From: Chromatiales bacterium
Lineage (GTDB): Bacteria; Pseudomonadota; Gammaproteobacteria; Thiohalomonadales; Thiohalomonadaceae
Assembly (NCBI GenBank): GCA_003251535.1
Contig: QKFD01000052.1
Location: 1-43,671 of the forward strand
Direction: 5' to 3'
DNA length: 43,671 nt
The notes under the pieces were generated by a model that worked only from the letters and a program-made list of their open reading frames with translations, did no database searches and was not told the DNA's origin. Made by a program: the position numbers and the translations under genes. This document shows positions 23,320 through 31,933 of the stretch, piece by piece. Numbering within the stretch: the first letter of the stretch is position 1; each line of letters begins with the position of its first letter.

Positions 23320-24105
23320 ATGACCACTGCCCGCCACCACCCCCTGCTACTGTTACTTATTGGCGCCGGACTCCTTGTTGTCGCGGCCGCCCTGTTCACC
23401 CCCGCACTGCGCCACCTCCTGCCGTGGCGGGAGGGGGCCCACCCCATCGAGGTGGGGGATCGCTGGTACACCGCCTGCGCCGACTATGTGCGGCAGGCGG
23501 AGGCGATCCGCCGCGATATCGGGGCGGTGGTCCAGATCGCCATCACCGCCGGTGAGACCGGCGCCAACCGCCGAGTGGCGAGCGGGGATGGGCAGCGCTT
23601 TACCTGTCTGTTGGAGGTGCAGGGGGAGCAGGGGAGCGGGATTATCCGCCTCTACGGCAACGCCCACGCTGGGGAGCTGGGGTTTGAGCAGATCGAGTGG
23701 CACTTCGGCGACCAGACGGTGCTGCTCTCCCGTGATGGCCGCCTGGGTGAGGCGGCTTGGGCGGAGCGGCAGTTGGCGGCAGAGGCGACGCGCTTTCGCC
23801 AGCGGCTGCTGGAGCTGCGTCAGGCGGGCCGCTATCAAGAGTTACTGGAGGCGCTCGATATCTTGCAGCGGCCCGGCAACGAGGCGCTGCGGCAGCGGTT
23901 TGAGGCCGATCTGCTCACCCTGTGGCGGGCCGAGGCCTATCAGGCACTCGGCCGTCCGCGTACCGCCGCCGAGGACTACGCCACCTACGGTTGGCTCCAT
24001 CTGGACGACCCTGCCACCGCCCGTCCAGCCTTGGAACAGGCCCTGCTGCTCGATCCAAATAACCTCCGGGCGCGCGAATACTTAGAGCAGTTGGGTGAAC
24101 GCTAA
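23320..24105 (+). CDS. Membrane-anchored protein with Coa1-like and TPR-like parts
   Basis: The start is set at ATG 23320 (MTTARHHPLLLLLIG), which puts one membrane anchor at residues about 8-28. The following part (about 45-145) has AIRRDIGAVVQIAITAGETG and GSGIIRLYGNAHAGELG. It resembles the small Coa1/Tim21-like domain seen in proteins that move between membrane compartments or assemble oxidases. The C-terminal part (about 160-261) is helical with TPR-like repeats, ending ALLLDPNNLRAREYLEQL. The function is unknown and the Coa1 link is a resemblance only. Confidence 0.7.
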   Translation: MTTARHHPLLLLLIGAGLLVVAAALFTPALRHLLPWREGAHPIEVGDRWYTACADYVRQAEAIRRDIGAVVQIAITAGETGANRRVASGDGQRFTCLLEVQGEQGSGIIRLYGNAHAGELGFEQIEWHFGDQTVLLSRDGRLGEAAWAERQLAAEATRFRQRLLELRQAGRYQELLEALDILQRPGNEALRQRFEADLLTLWRAEAYQALGRPRTAAEDYATYGWLHLDDPATARPALEQALLLDPNNLRAREYLEQLGER

Positions 24106-24188
24106 CGTTCATTGCCAACTTGTTGGAGTGATTGTTAACCTGCGCCGGATCGACCCCCGTTCCGGCTCCCTACCCGAGGTGAACAGCG

Positions 24189-25568
24189 ATGGCTGATTCC
24201 AAGGACACTCAGCAGATCTCCGAAGAGGATATCGATGCCCTGCTGAGCGCAGCCGGCGTGGGTGATCAAGATCCCCTGCTCACCGATTTTGACGCCACCG
24301 AACCGGAGCCGGCCGCCGCCGCCAAGACGGCCACCGGCATGAATGACGACGACCTGGCGGAACTGGATGCCTTCCTCGATGAGTTTGGCCAAGAGCCTGC
24401 CATGGATGAGCCGGGCGAAGAGGAGGCGCTGTGGGGCGATGAGCTCTCCGCGGCCATGGCGGAGGCGGAACAGGCCTCTGAGAGCGAGCCGATGCCGGAG
24501 CCAGAGCCGGAGGAGTTCTCTGCCGATGTAGGGCTCTCCGCCGAGGAGCTAGATCTGGATGATGGCAGCGGGGAGGAGCCCGTCTCCCCACCCCTGGGTG
24601 AGCCCGCCGACGATCTCTTTACCCCTTCATCGCGGGCCCAGGGTCTGGTGGCCCCACCGCCCGCCGCGCCGGTGCCGCCACCCACTGTGAGTGAGCGGGC
24701 TGAGCCGACTCCGCCACCGGCGGCGGAGCCCCCGCCCGCTGCCCCACCCGCCAAACCGGCCGCCGTCAGTGAACCCTTCTCGGCCCGGCGTGAATCCCCG
24801 CCACCGGTGGCACCGCTCGACCGGCGCCCCTTCAAGGCCGCCGCTGCCGCGATGGTGATCGCGCTGCTGTTGGGTGGGGGCAGTAGTTGGTTGGTCCTGG
24901 GGCTCAATAGCGAGCTGAAACAGCTGAGCGAGCAGGTGGCGCAGCTGAGTAGCCAGGCACCGGCCCTGGCCAATGCCGATCCCTCGCTCCGCGGTCGGGT
25001 GGAGGAGTTGGCAGCGGAGGTGGCCCAGCTGCATAAGCAGCTAGAGGAGCTATCGGTCCTGGTGGAGGGGCCGCTCTCCCATATTGAGGATCGCAGCACC
25101 CGCGAGTTGACCGATTTCGATGCTCGGTTGGTCGCACTAGAGCAGCAGCTCACCGAGTTGGGTCAGGCCAAGCCTAAGACGGTTGCCGCCCCGCCCGCGG
25201 AGACGGCCAAGCCCGCTGCCCAAGAGCGCACTACCCCCAAGGCGCCACCCCCTAAACCGAAGCCGGAGCCTAAGCCAGAACCGAAGCCCAAGCCGGAACC
25301 CAAGCGGGCCCCCGCTGAGCCTCCGCAGCCCCAGGGGGGGGATTGGGTGGTCAACCTCACCTCCCTCTCCAGTGAACAGGACGCCAAGCACGAGTTGCAG
25401 CTCTTGAAAAAACGGGGGGTGCCAGCTGAGGTGCAGGTGGCTGTAGTGGATGGCAAGACCTGGTATCGGTTGCGGGTGGTCGGCTTTCCCACCCGCGAGG
25501 CGGCCGCTCAGTTCGCCTCCCGCGCCAAGTCCCGGTACGGTGTGGCGCCCTGGCTGACCAAGCAGTAA
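24189..25568 (+). CDS. SPOR-domain membrane protein with FliM-like N-terminal motif
   Basis: This 459-residue protein has four parts. The acidic N-terminus holds ISEEDIDALLSAAG (about residues 10-23), which looks like the CheY-binding motif of FliM (SQxEIDALL), and a looser copy DDLAELDAFLDEFG near residue 54. A long acidic and proline-rich stretch leads to one membrane segment (about 215-236). A coiled coil (about 240-320), a Lys-Pro-Glu repeat, and a C-terminal SPOR domain (about 380-459, with DWVVNLTSLSSEQDA and RLRVVGFPTREAA) follow. SPOR domains bind denuded peptidoglycan, often at the septum. The N-terminus should face the cytoplasm and the SPOR part the periplasm. Confidence 0.85.
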   Translation: MADSKDTQQISEEDIDALLSAAGVGDQDPLLTDFDATEPEPAAAAKTATGMNDDDLAELDAFLDEFGQEPAMDEPGEEEALWGDELSAAMAEAEQASESEPMPEPEPEEFSADVGLSAEELDLDDGSGEEPVSPPLGEPADDLFTPSSRAQGLVAPPPAAPVPPPTVSERAEPTPPPAAEPPPAAPPAKPAAVSEPFSARRESPPPVAPLDRRPFKAAAAAMVIALLLGGGSSWLVLGLNSELKQLSEQVAQLSSQAPALANADPSLRGRVEELAAEVAQLHKQLEELSVLVEGPLSHIEDRSTRELTDFDARLVALEQQLTELGQAKPKTVAAPPAETAKPAAQERTTPKAPPPKPKPEPKPEPKPKPEPKRAPAEPPQPQGGDWVVNLTSLSSEQDAKHELQLLKKRGVPAEVQVAVVDGKTWYRLRVVGFPTREAAAQFASRAKSRYGVAPWLTKQ

Positions 25569-25617
25569 AAGGCGGTTTGGCTCAGGGGTAGGGCTGCGCC
25601 CCGGCGGTCTTGGGCGC

Positions 25618-25998
25618 TCACCTCCAGCCTTGGGTGCAGTCCAGGTGGCGCCAAACCCAATCCATACCGGCCAGGCCATCATCGATCATCACCGCCAACG
25701 GCGCTGTCCCAAAGTAGGGGTTACGGTTGCGTAGCCAGAAGGCCGGTTGGCGCGGATTGCGTGGGAAGACCACCTGCAACGCCTCGTGGATGCCGAGGAT
25801 GTGGCGGGCCCGCTCCAGCATCTGCTCATCATCTGGGAGGGGGGTACCGTGGCGCCAGCGGGTCAATTCGCGTTGGCTGGCGGTGTGGTCGCGCCCTATC
25901 AGCTCTAGCTGCTCCTCGGGGTCGAGTCGCCAATCCTCAAAAATCCCCATCACCAGTATGGCGAGATCACCCCGATCCTGCTCCGACATCTGCGTCAT
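25618..25998 (-). CDS. MbcA/ParS/Xre-type antitoxin-like protein
   Basis: The C-terminal part (about residues 70-126) matches the MbcA/ParS toxin-binding domain (DUF2384), with a helix around HEALQVVFP, then PAFWLRNRNPYFG and a PLAVMIDDGLAGMDWVWRHLD helix. The N-terminal half (about 5-65) is helical, with RELTRWRHGTPLP, and could be the helix-turn-helix part. GAGGG precedes ATG 25998. Partners of this family are RES-domain NAD-degrading toxins, but no RES gene is beside it: the SPOR gene ends downstream and a gap of almost 500 bases lies upstream. It may be an orphan, or work as a DNA-binding regulator. Confidence 0.8.
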   Translation of the reverse strand: MTQMSEQDRGDLAILVMGIFEDWRLDPEEQLELIGRDHTASQRELTRWRHGTPLPDDEQMLERARHILGIHEALQVVFPRNPRQPAFWLRNRNPYFGTAPLAVMIDDGLAGMDWVWRHLDCTQGWR

Positions 25999-26022
25999 GG
26001 GTCGCCCTCTATTTTCCGACAA

Positions 26023-26492
26023 ATGAACTAAACATTATCTCTAGGCAGCTCCGCGGGCGTCAAACGGCGGCAGGCCGACTGCTCGCCGGGCTGGATGGGG
26101 TGGGACTGTGGTTGCAAGGTGGGCGTGCTAAGCTCAGACCCGTTCTCATTGAGCCAGGCTGATTGGGGGACTTGGGAGGGCGTCACGCCGTAGGTGGGGC
26201 GCCCCTCCCGGGGGCCAGGTAACCCCGGAGTCGCTGCTACACCCTAGTTGGCCCGCGGGCGGCAAGGGGGCAGTGGGTGACTGCGCCCGTCGTCAGCCCC
26301 ATCGGTCTGGCCGTGGGGACAAAGTGCGGTAGTGGGGCCATACACAACCTATCGCCATCACCATAACTATCACTGCGAAACCTAACGGGTGGCGGTCTGC
26401 TGTGCCGGTCCGGGATGTGCTGCTGGCGTCCTGGTCGGCGGGCCGCTGATCGCACCAACGATAACAATCGCAGGCGTCATGAGGGGAAAGTC
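26023..26492. other. Long intergenic stretch with hairpins, no gene seen
   Basis: No convincing gene, tRNA or known RNA is seen here. The middle holds a structured segment: GGGAGGGCG (26174-26182) pairs with CGCCCCTCCC (26200-26209) with one bulge, and CCGGGG/CCCCGG follows at about 26208-26229. It may contain leaders of the divergent antitoxin and DUF302 genes or an unknown RNA. I compared it with RNase P RNA and tmRNA and saw no match to their conserved parts. Confidence 0.35.
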
Positions 26493-27080
26493 ATGCATGT
26501 GATCCGGAATGTTTTTGCCATTATCGGTCTCTTGGCGGTGATCGCCATCACCACTGCGCTGGTGCGTTTTGGACCGATCTATGAGGGGATAAAGGGGCTC
26601 GATCCCAAGGCGGGCGAGACCTATCTCACCATGGCCAAGCAGTTGGTGGAGAGCGGTTCTTCGGCCGAGGCGACGGTGTGGAAGTTTGCCGTCAAAGAGG
26701 GGATCTCCGCCGATGAGGTGGAGGAGACCATGAAGTTTGTGGCCAATGAACACAACATCATGAATGTGGGTGAGCTGCCGCTCTACAAGCAGGTGGAGGC
26801 GATGAGCGGCAAGCCCTATCGAGTGGTGAAGATCTTCATGTTCTGCAACGCCCTCACCGCCGCCATGATGATCGACTACGACCCCGCCATGTCGGCCTAT
26901 CTCCCCTGTCGCATCACCCTGGTGGAGGATCAAAAGGGCAAGCTCTGGCTCTACTCCCTCAACATGGACCTGATGATCCACGGTGGTCGCTCGCTGCCGC
27001 CGGAGTTGAATGCGGAGGCGGTCAAGGTAAAGGAGATCATCCTCGACATCATGCAGCGGGGGGCCAGCGGCGACTTCTAA
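26493..27080 (+). CDS. DUF302 protein with N-terminal membrane anchor
   Basis: The start is set at ATG 26493 (MHVIRNVFAIIGLLAV) with GAGGGGAAA upstream. A single hydrophobic segment (residues about 4-24) is an anchor or uncleaved signal. The rest, with EHNIMNVGELPLYKQVEAM, VVKIFMFCNALTAAMMI and PCRITLVEDQKGKLWLYSLN, is a DUF302 domain (about 75-170). DUF302 proteins are often found in sulfur-oxidising and other chemolithotrophic bacteria; the function is unknown. One cysteine lies in each of the FCNA and PCRI segments. A strong hairpin follows the gene. Confidence 0.9.
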   Translation: MHVIRNVFAIIGLLAVIAITTALVRFGPIYEGIKGLDPKAGETYLTMAKQLVESGSSAEATVWKFAVKEGISADEVEETMKFVANEHNIMNVGELPLYKQVEAMSGKPYRVVKIFMFCNALTAAMMIDYDPAMSAYLPCRITLVEDQKGKLWLYSLNMDLMIHGGRSLPPELNAEAVKVKEIILDIMQRGASGDF

Positions 27081-27094
27081 ACCGCCCCTCTCAG

Positions 27095-27130
27095 CGGCAG
27101 GGTAGGGGGTCCTCCCCCCTACCTTTGCCG
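27095..27130 (+). terminator. Strong hairpin after the DUF302 gene
   Basis: GGTAGGGGG (27101-27109) pairs perfectly with CCCCCTACC (27115-27123); CGGCA (27095-27099) and TGCCG (27126-27130) extend the stem beyond small internal loops. Only TTT follows the inner stem. Confidence 0.6.
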
Positions 27131-27180
27131 GCCGATTTCGGGATAATCGCCCCTCCCGTTAGCCAGCAGGGCCACGCCCC

Positions 27181-27513
27181 ATGTTTACCTCTATCGCCTC
27201 GCCCGAGGCATTCGACGCCTTCATCGCCCAGCATGGTGCCGCCCTGATCTACTTTGGCGGGGCCGACTGCGGCGTCTGTCAGGTGCTGCGGCCGAAGGTG
27301 GAGGCGCTGCTTGAGCAGCGCTTTCCGCAGCTGGCCGCCGCCTTGGTAGAGGCGCCGGAGCAGCCGGAGATCGCCGGTCAGCAGCGGGTCTTTACGCTGC
27401 CGACCGTGGTGATCTACTTCGATGGCCACGAGCTGTTGCGCAAGGTGCGCAACTTCACCCCGACGGAGTTGGCCGAGGAGTTGGAGCGCCCCTACGGGCT
27501 CTACTTTGGCTGA
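27181..27513 (+). CDS. Thioredoxin-fold protein with CGVC motif
   Basis: This 110-residue cytoplasmic protein has the thioredoxin order: ALIYFGGADCGVCQVLRPKVE with a redox CGVC motif in place of the usual CGPC, a cis-proline in FTLPTVVIYFDG, and a C-terminal helix. It probably reduces or exchanges disulfides, but the target is not known. The CGVC centre and the absence of the usual Trp before it set it apart from classical thioredoxin. It is short and has no signal peptide. It converges with lon, whose stop lies 12 bases away. Confidence 0.88.
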   Translation: MFTSIASPEAFDAFIAQHGAALIYFGGADCGVCQVLRPKVEALLEQRFPQLAAALVEAPEQPEIAGQQRVFTLPTVVIYFDGHELLRKVRNFTPTELAEELERPYGLYFG

Positions 27514-27525
27514 GTGCCTCGCCCC

Positions 27526-29931
27526 TCACGGCGTGCCAAACACCGCGGTCACCACCTGGCGGAAGTGATCGGCAAAGTGGACCTGCAACCCGGCCCGGAT
27601 ATGCTCCGGCAGTTCGTCAAAATCGCCACGGTTGGCGGCTGGCAGGATCAGCTCCATCACCTTGCTGCGGCGGGCGGCGATCACCTTCTCACGGATCCCA
27701 CCTACCGGCAGGACATAGCCGGTGAGGGTCAACTCGCCGGTCATCGCCAGTGGCCGCTTCAGCTTCTCGTTGCGGGCGAGGGAGAGCAGGGCGGTGGCCA
27801 TGGTGATACCGGCAGAGGGGCCATCTTTGGGGGTTGCCCCCTCCGGGACGTGGAGATGGACAAAGGCCTCGTCGAAAAAGGTGGTGGCGCCGTGATACTC
27901 CGCCAGATGGGAGGCGATGTAGCTGTAGGCGATCTCCGCCGACTCCCGCATCACCTCGCCCAGTTTGCCCGTCAGTTTGAAGCCACGGTTCTTGCTGTGG
28001 ACCAAGGTGGCCTCGATGCTGAGGGTGGTGCCACCGAGGGCGGTCCATGCCAGGCCCGTCACTACGCCGACCCCGGAGAGGGTCTTCTCCTTCTGGAACA
28101 CCGCCTTGCCGAGGAGCGCCTCCAGCTGGTTGGGACCCACCTTGATAGGTCCTTTGGTGCCACTCAACAGCTGCACCACCGCCTTGCGTACGATACGTCC
28201 CAGCTGCTTCTCCAGGTTGCGCACCCCCGCCTCGCGGGCGTAGCCCTCGATGATCTGGCGCAGGGCGGAGTCGGAGAGTTTTATCTTGCTCGGTTTGACC
28301 CCCGCCTTTTCCAACTGCTTTGGCCAGAGGTGGTGGCGGGCGATGGCCATCTTCTCTTCGGTGATGTAGCCGGAGAGGCGGATCACCTCCATCCGATCCA
28401 GCAGCGGCCCGGGGATGGTGTCGAGCTGGTTGGCGGTGCAGACGAAGAGTACTTTGGAGAGATCGAAGCGGAGATCGAGATAGTGATCGAGGAAGTCGTT
28501 GTTCTGCTCCGGGTCCAGCACCTCCAGTAGGGCGGAGGCGGGGTCGCCCCGGTAGGAGGCGCCGATCTTGTCGATCTCATCGAGCATGATCACCGGATTT
28601 TGGCTGCCCGCCTCCTTGATGGCCTGGATGAACTTGCCTGGCAGGGCACCGATGTAGGTCCGCCGGTGGCCCTTGATCTCCGCCTCATCGCGCATCCCGC
28701 CAAGAGAGAAGCGGTAGAACTTGCGCTCCAGGGCGGTGGCGATGGAGCGGCCGATGGAGGTCTTACCCACCCCCGGCGGCCCCACCAGCAGGATGATGGA
28801 GCCGGCCACCTCGCCCTTCATTGCCCCCACCGCCAGGAACTCGATGATGCGCTGTTTCACGTCATCGAGGCCGTCGTGGTCGTGGTCGAGGACTGTGCGG
28901 GCCCGCTCCAGATCGAGGTTATCAGTGGATTGGAGCCCCCAGGGGAGCTGGGTGAGCCAGTCGAGATAGTTGCGGGTGACGGTATATTCGGGCGAGCCCA
29001 CCTCTAGGATGGAGAGCTTATTTAGCTCGTCATCGAACCGCTTTTGGGCGTGTTCCGGCAGGGTGAGGGGGGCCACCCGCTCGCGGAAGCGCTCGACATC
29101 GGCGGTGCGGTCATCCTTCTCCAACCCCAGCTCCTGCTGGATCTGCTTGAGCTGCTCGCGCAGGAAGAACTTGCGCTGCTGCTCGCTCATCCGCTCCTCC
29201 ACCTTCTGGCGGATCTGGGTCTGGAGCTTGGCGACCTCCAGCTCTTTGCGGATGATGATGAGCACCTTCTTCATCCGTTCCAGCACCGGGAAGGTCTCCA
29301 GCACCTCCTGGAGGTCCTGTTTGCTGGCGGTGCTCATGGCGGCGGCGAAATCGGCCAGCGGTGAGGGCTCGTTGGGGCCGAAGCGGGAGAGGAAGTATTT
29401 CAACTCCTCGGAGAAGAGTGGATTGAGGGGGAGCAGCTCTTTGATGGTGTTGATGATGGCGACGGCGTAGGCCTTGATCTCATCGGAGGTGCGCAGCTCA
29501 TCCTCGCGCGGATACTCCACCTGGGCCAGGTAGGGCGGGGTGATGGAGAGCCACTTGATGATGCGGAAGCGCTGTACCCCCTCGGCGATGAACTGGAGTT
29601 TTTTGTCTGCCTTGGCGGGATGGTGCAGGCGTACCACCGAGCCCACTTGGTAGAACTCGTTCTCCGTCAAATCGGCTGGGTCACCGCCGCCGTCGCGCAT
29701 CAAGATGAGTCCGGCCACACGGTGGGGGGTGTCGCCGATCTTCTCTATAGTCTCCAGCCAGGGCTTCTCATCCATGATGATGGGGAAGGCCTGGGCCGGG
29801 AAGAAGGGGCGATCGGTCATCGGCAGCAGATAGATGGTATCCGGCAGTACGGTGCCTGGTAGTGCCAGGCCGGCACTGGGCCACTCTTCTTCGCGTATCA
29901 CCTCGGGCTCGATGGGCTCACGGTGGGTCAT
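27526..29931 (-). CDS. lon: ATP-dependent Lon protease
   Basis: Lon degrades misfolded and short-lived regulatory proteins in the cytoplasm. The 801-residue protein has the N-terminal substrate-binding domain (from about residue 35, [17 protein letters not shown]), a coiled coil with [17 protein letters not shown], the AAA domain with Walker [10 protein letters not shown] and [11 protein letters not shown], and the protease domain with Ser706 in [10 protein letters not shown] and Lys749 in GGIREKV. These 43 residues apart form the Lon Ser-Lys dyad. GAGGAG precedes ATG 29931, so the upstream in-frame extension is not used. It is divergent from the isomerase-like gene, with about 95 bases between. 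Confidence 0.97.
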   Translation of the reverse strand: MTHREPIEPEVIREEEWPSAGLALPGTVLPDTIYLLPMTDRPFFPAQAFPIIMDEKPWLETIEKIGDTPHRVAGLILMRDGGGDPADLTENEFYQVGSVVRLHHPAKADKKLQFIAEGVQRFRIIKWLSITPPYLAQVEYPREDELRTSDEIKAYAVAIINTIKELLPLNPLFSEELKYFLSRFGPNEPSPLADFAAAMSTASKQDLQEVLETFPVLERMKKVLIIIRKELEVAKLQTQIRQKVEERMSEQQRKFFLREQLKQIQQELGLEKDDRTADVERFRERVAPLTLPEHAQKRFDDELNKLSILEVGSPEYTVTRNYLDWLTQLPWGLQSTDNLDLERARTVLDHDHDGLDDVKQRIIEFLAVGAMKGEVAGSIILLVGPPGVGKTSIGRSIATALERKFYRFSLGGMRDEAEIKGHRRTYIGALPGKFIQAIKEAGSQNPVIMLDEIDKIGASYRGDPASALLEVLDPEQNNDFLDHYLDLRFDLSKVLFVCTANQLDTIPGPLLDRMEVIRLSGYITEEKMAIARHHLWPKQLEKAGVKPSKIKLSDSALRQIIEGYAREAGVRNLEKQLGRIVRKAVVQLLSGTKGPIKVGPNQLEALLGKAVFQKEKTLSGVGVVTGLAWTALGGTTLSIEATLVHSKNRGFKLTGKLGEVMRESAEIAYSYIASHLAEYHGATTFFDEAFVHLHVPEGATPKDGPSAGITMATALLSLARNEKLKRPLAMTGELTLTGYVLPVGGIREKVIAARRSKVMELILPAANRGDFDELPEHIRAGLQVHFADHFRQVVTAVFGTP

Positions 29932-30025
29932 TACAGCTCCTCTGTGCGGTCGCGCGGTGGGTGGGATTTTCCCTGATCGATTTGGGGAATATGGGAGCCG
30001 CTGGGCGCGGTTCAAAGGGGGAGAG

Positions 30026-30631
30026 GTGGAGAGAGCGATAGAGATCTGGTTCGACTTCGGTAGTCCCTACAGTTATCTCAGTGTCATGCGCATTGAGGCG
30101 GCGGCGGCCCGGCATGGTGTGACGGTTCATTGGCGACCGTTTCTGCTTGGTGTCGTCTTCCGCGCCCTAGGTTGGGAGCGCTCCCCTCTGCTGCTAGATA
30201 GGGAGCGGGGTGCCTACATGTGGATCGACATGGCGCGCCAGTGCCGCAAGTACCAACTGCCGTGGCACTGTCCCAGTGAGTTTCCGCGACGGGCCGTGGT
30301 GCCGACGCGGGTGGCGCTCTGGGGGGCGCAGATGCCGTGGGTGGGGGAGTTCTGCCGGCGGCTGATGCAGCTCAACTTTGTGGCCGATTGCCCCATTGAG
30401 GGTGAGGCGGTGAGTGGCGAGGTGCTGACGGCGCTTGGTCTGCCGGCGGGCGAAATTGTGGCCGCCGCCCAGGCGGAGGGGCAGAAGCTGCGCTTGCGAG
30501 AGCAGACCGAGAGTGCGCGCCAGCGTGGCGTCTTTGGCGCCCCTACCTTTTTTGTCGGCGCTGAGATGTTCTGGGGCAATGACCGCTTGGATGACGCCTT
30601 GGCGTTGGCTGCCTGGGGGGTTGAGGCGTGA
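30026..30631 (+). CDS. DsbA-family 2-hydroxychromene-2-carboxylate isomerase-like protein
   Basis: The start is GTG 30026 after AAAGGGG. The 201-residue protein opens with IEIWFDFGSPYSYLSVMRIE, the signature of the 2-hydroxychromene-2-carboxylate isomerase / kappa-class GST group, where Ser replaces the first cysteine of the DsbA CxxC. GVFGAPTFFVGAEMFWGNDRL near the C-terminus carries the cis-proline and substrate loop. These enzymes are glutathione dependent and often act on aromatic breakdown products; the substrate here is unknown as no aromatic pathway gene is near. Its TGA overlaps the GTG of the following thioesterase gene, so the two are coupled. Confidence 0.9.
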   Translation: MERAIEIWFDFGSPYSYLSVMRIEAAAARHGVTVHWRPFLLGVVFRALGWERSPLLLDRERGAYMWIDMARQCRKYQLPWHCPSEFPRRAVVPTRVALWGAQMPWVGEFCRRLMQLNFVADCPIEGEAVSGEVLTALGLPAGEIVAAAQAEGQKLRLREQTESARQRGVFGAPTFFVGAEMFWGNDRLDDALALAAWGVEA

Positions 30632-31068
30632 CGGCACCAGAGTGGGAGCGTAGCTGGTTGGCTGAGGGGTTTGCGCAGGTCTCCCCGCCCGATCCCTTTC
30701 TCGCCCAGCAGGTGCGGCTGTTTGCCCTACGCGGTGCTGAGGAGACGCGCTTTCGACTGACCATTGAACCCCACCACTGCAACGCCTTTGGCACCGCCCA
30801 TGGGGGGTTTCTCTCCACCCTGGCCGATCTGGTGTTGGCGGCCAACCTGCTCCAGCAGCTGCCGGCCACCGCCCACATCGTCACGGCCCGTCTGGAGGTG
30901 GATTTCCTCCGGCCGGTGGCGACCGGCAGCTGGCTGGAGAGCCGGCTCGATGGGGTGAAGCTCGGGCCGCACCGCTGTCGGATCCAGGGTGTGCTGCTGC
31001 GGGAGGGGGCGGCAGCGGTGTCGATGGTCGGCCTCTTTGCCCTCATCGATGGTCCGCAGCGGGGGTGA
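30628..31068 (+). CDS. PaaI-family hotdog thioesterase
   Basis: The 146-residue protein starts at GTG 30628, overlapping the upstream stop as GTGA. It has the PaaI-type hotdog fold: NAFGTAHGGFLSTLADLVLA, in which the HGG turn and the Asp of the long helix are active-site features, followed by strands in ARLEVDFLRPVATGSWLE. Family members hydrolyse acyl-CoA thioesters; the acyl group here is not known. The coupling to the isomerase-like gene suggests both act in one, probably catabolic or detoxifying, pathway. It converges with the rhodanese gene. Confidence 0.9.
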   Translation: MTAPEWERSWLAEGFAQVSPPDPFLAQQVRLFALRGAEETRFRLTIEPHHCNAFGTAHGGFLSTLADLVLAANLLQQLPATAHIVTARLEVDFLRPVATGSWLESRLDGVKLGPHRCRIQGVLLREGAAAVSMVGLFALIDGPQRG

Positions 31069-31077
31069 GTGGAGGGG

Positions 31078-31920
31078 TCAACCGGTGGCGATTGGCCGGG
31101 CCGGATCGCGGATCCACTCGCTCCAAGAGCCGGCATAGAGGCGCGAGCCAGGGAGACCGGCCAGCTCCATCGCCAGCATGTTGTGGAGGGCGGTGACACC
31201 GGAGCCGCACATGTGGACCACCGTAGCGGGTGGGCGGGTCGCCAGCAGGGGCGCGTAGAGGGCATACAGATCCGCGGCGGGGAGGAAGCGACCATCGGCC
31301 GCCAGGTTGCGTTGGAGCGGGAGATTGACCGCGCCGGGCACCCGGCCGGCGACTGGATCGATGGGCTCCTGTTCACCGCGAAAGCGTATCTCGGTGCGGG
31401 CGTCGATGAGTAGCAGGCTGCCATCTGCCACCCCCTGGGCGACCGCGGCGGTGGTGAGCCACTGCCGGTCATCCGCTTCACCGCTGAAGTGGCGTGGCGC
31501 CACGTTGGGGTCGCTCTGCTCCAGGGAACCGCCCTGGGCGCTCCAGTGGGGTAGGCCGCCATCCAACAGCGCCACCGCCTGGTGGCCGAGCCAGCGCAGC
31601 AGCCACCAGAGCCGTACCGCCATCGCCCCTCCGCAGTCGTCGTAGAGCACCACTTGGCTGCGACTATCGATGCCCCACGCCCCCAGCTGCTGCGCCAACT
31701 GCTGTGGATTGGGTAGTGGGTGGCGGCCGCTGCTGGCCGTGATAGGCCCGGAGAGTTGCCGATCCAGGTGGGCGTAGCGGGCCGTAGGGAGGTGGCCCGC
31801 CCGCCAGGCCCGCTCGCCGGCAGCGGGATCGGCGAGGGAGAAGCGACAGTCCACCACCACCCAGTCGGGGTGGTGGAGGTGGCTTTTCAGGGTGGCGGCA
31901 TCGACGAGGGTGGTGTACAT
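31078..31920 (-). CDS. Thiosulfate/3-mercaptopyruvate sulfurtransferase (two rhodanese domains)
   Basis: The 280-residue protein has two rhodanese domains. The N-terminal one (about 1-140) starts MYTTLVDAATLKSHL and lacks a catalytic Cys. The C-terminal one (about 155-280) carries LIDARTEIRFRGE and the active-site loop CGSGVTA, where the Cys takes a sulfane sulfur. The CGSGVTA loop is typical of 3-mercaptopyruvate sulfurtransferases of the SseA type. The gene starts 13 bases after moeA on the same strand and is probably in its transcript. That might link it to sulfur supply for cofactors, though it could equally serve general sulfur metabolism in this organism. Confidence 0.92.
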   Translation of the reverse strand: MYTTLVDAATLKSHLHHPDWVVVDCRFSLADPAAGERAWRAGHLPTARYAHLDRQLSGPITASSGRHPLPNPQQLAQQLGAWGIDSRSQVVLYDDCGGAMAVRLWWLLRWLGHQAVALLDGGLPHWSAQGGSLEQSDPNVAPRHFSGEADDRQWLTTAAVAQGVADGSLLLIDARTEIRFRGEQEPIDPVAGRVPGAVNLPLQRNLAADGRFLPAADLYALYAPLLATRPPATVVHMCGSGVTALHNMLAMELAGLPGSRLYAGSWSEWIRDPARPIATG

Positions 31921-31933
31921 GGCGGGGCCTGGG

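Noticed and set aside
24266-25153. Minus-strand Ser/Gly-rich frame opposite the SPOR gene
   Set aside because: Low-complexity shadow frame with no domain features.
26160-26260. Resemblance to RNase P RNA (GGCCAGGTAA stretch)
   Set aside because: Only a short match; the other conserved parts of RNase P RNA are absent.
27514-28530. Long plus-strand frame opposite lon
   Set aside because: Antisense shadow of a well-recognised gene.
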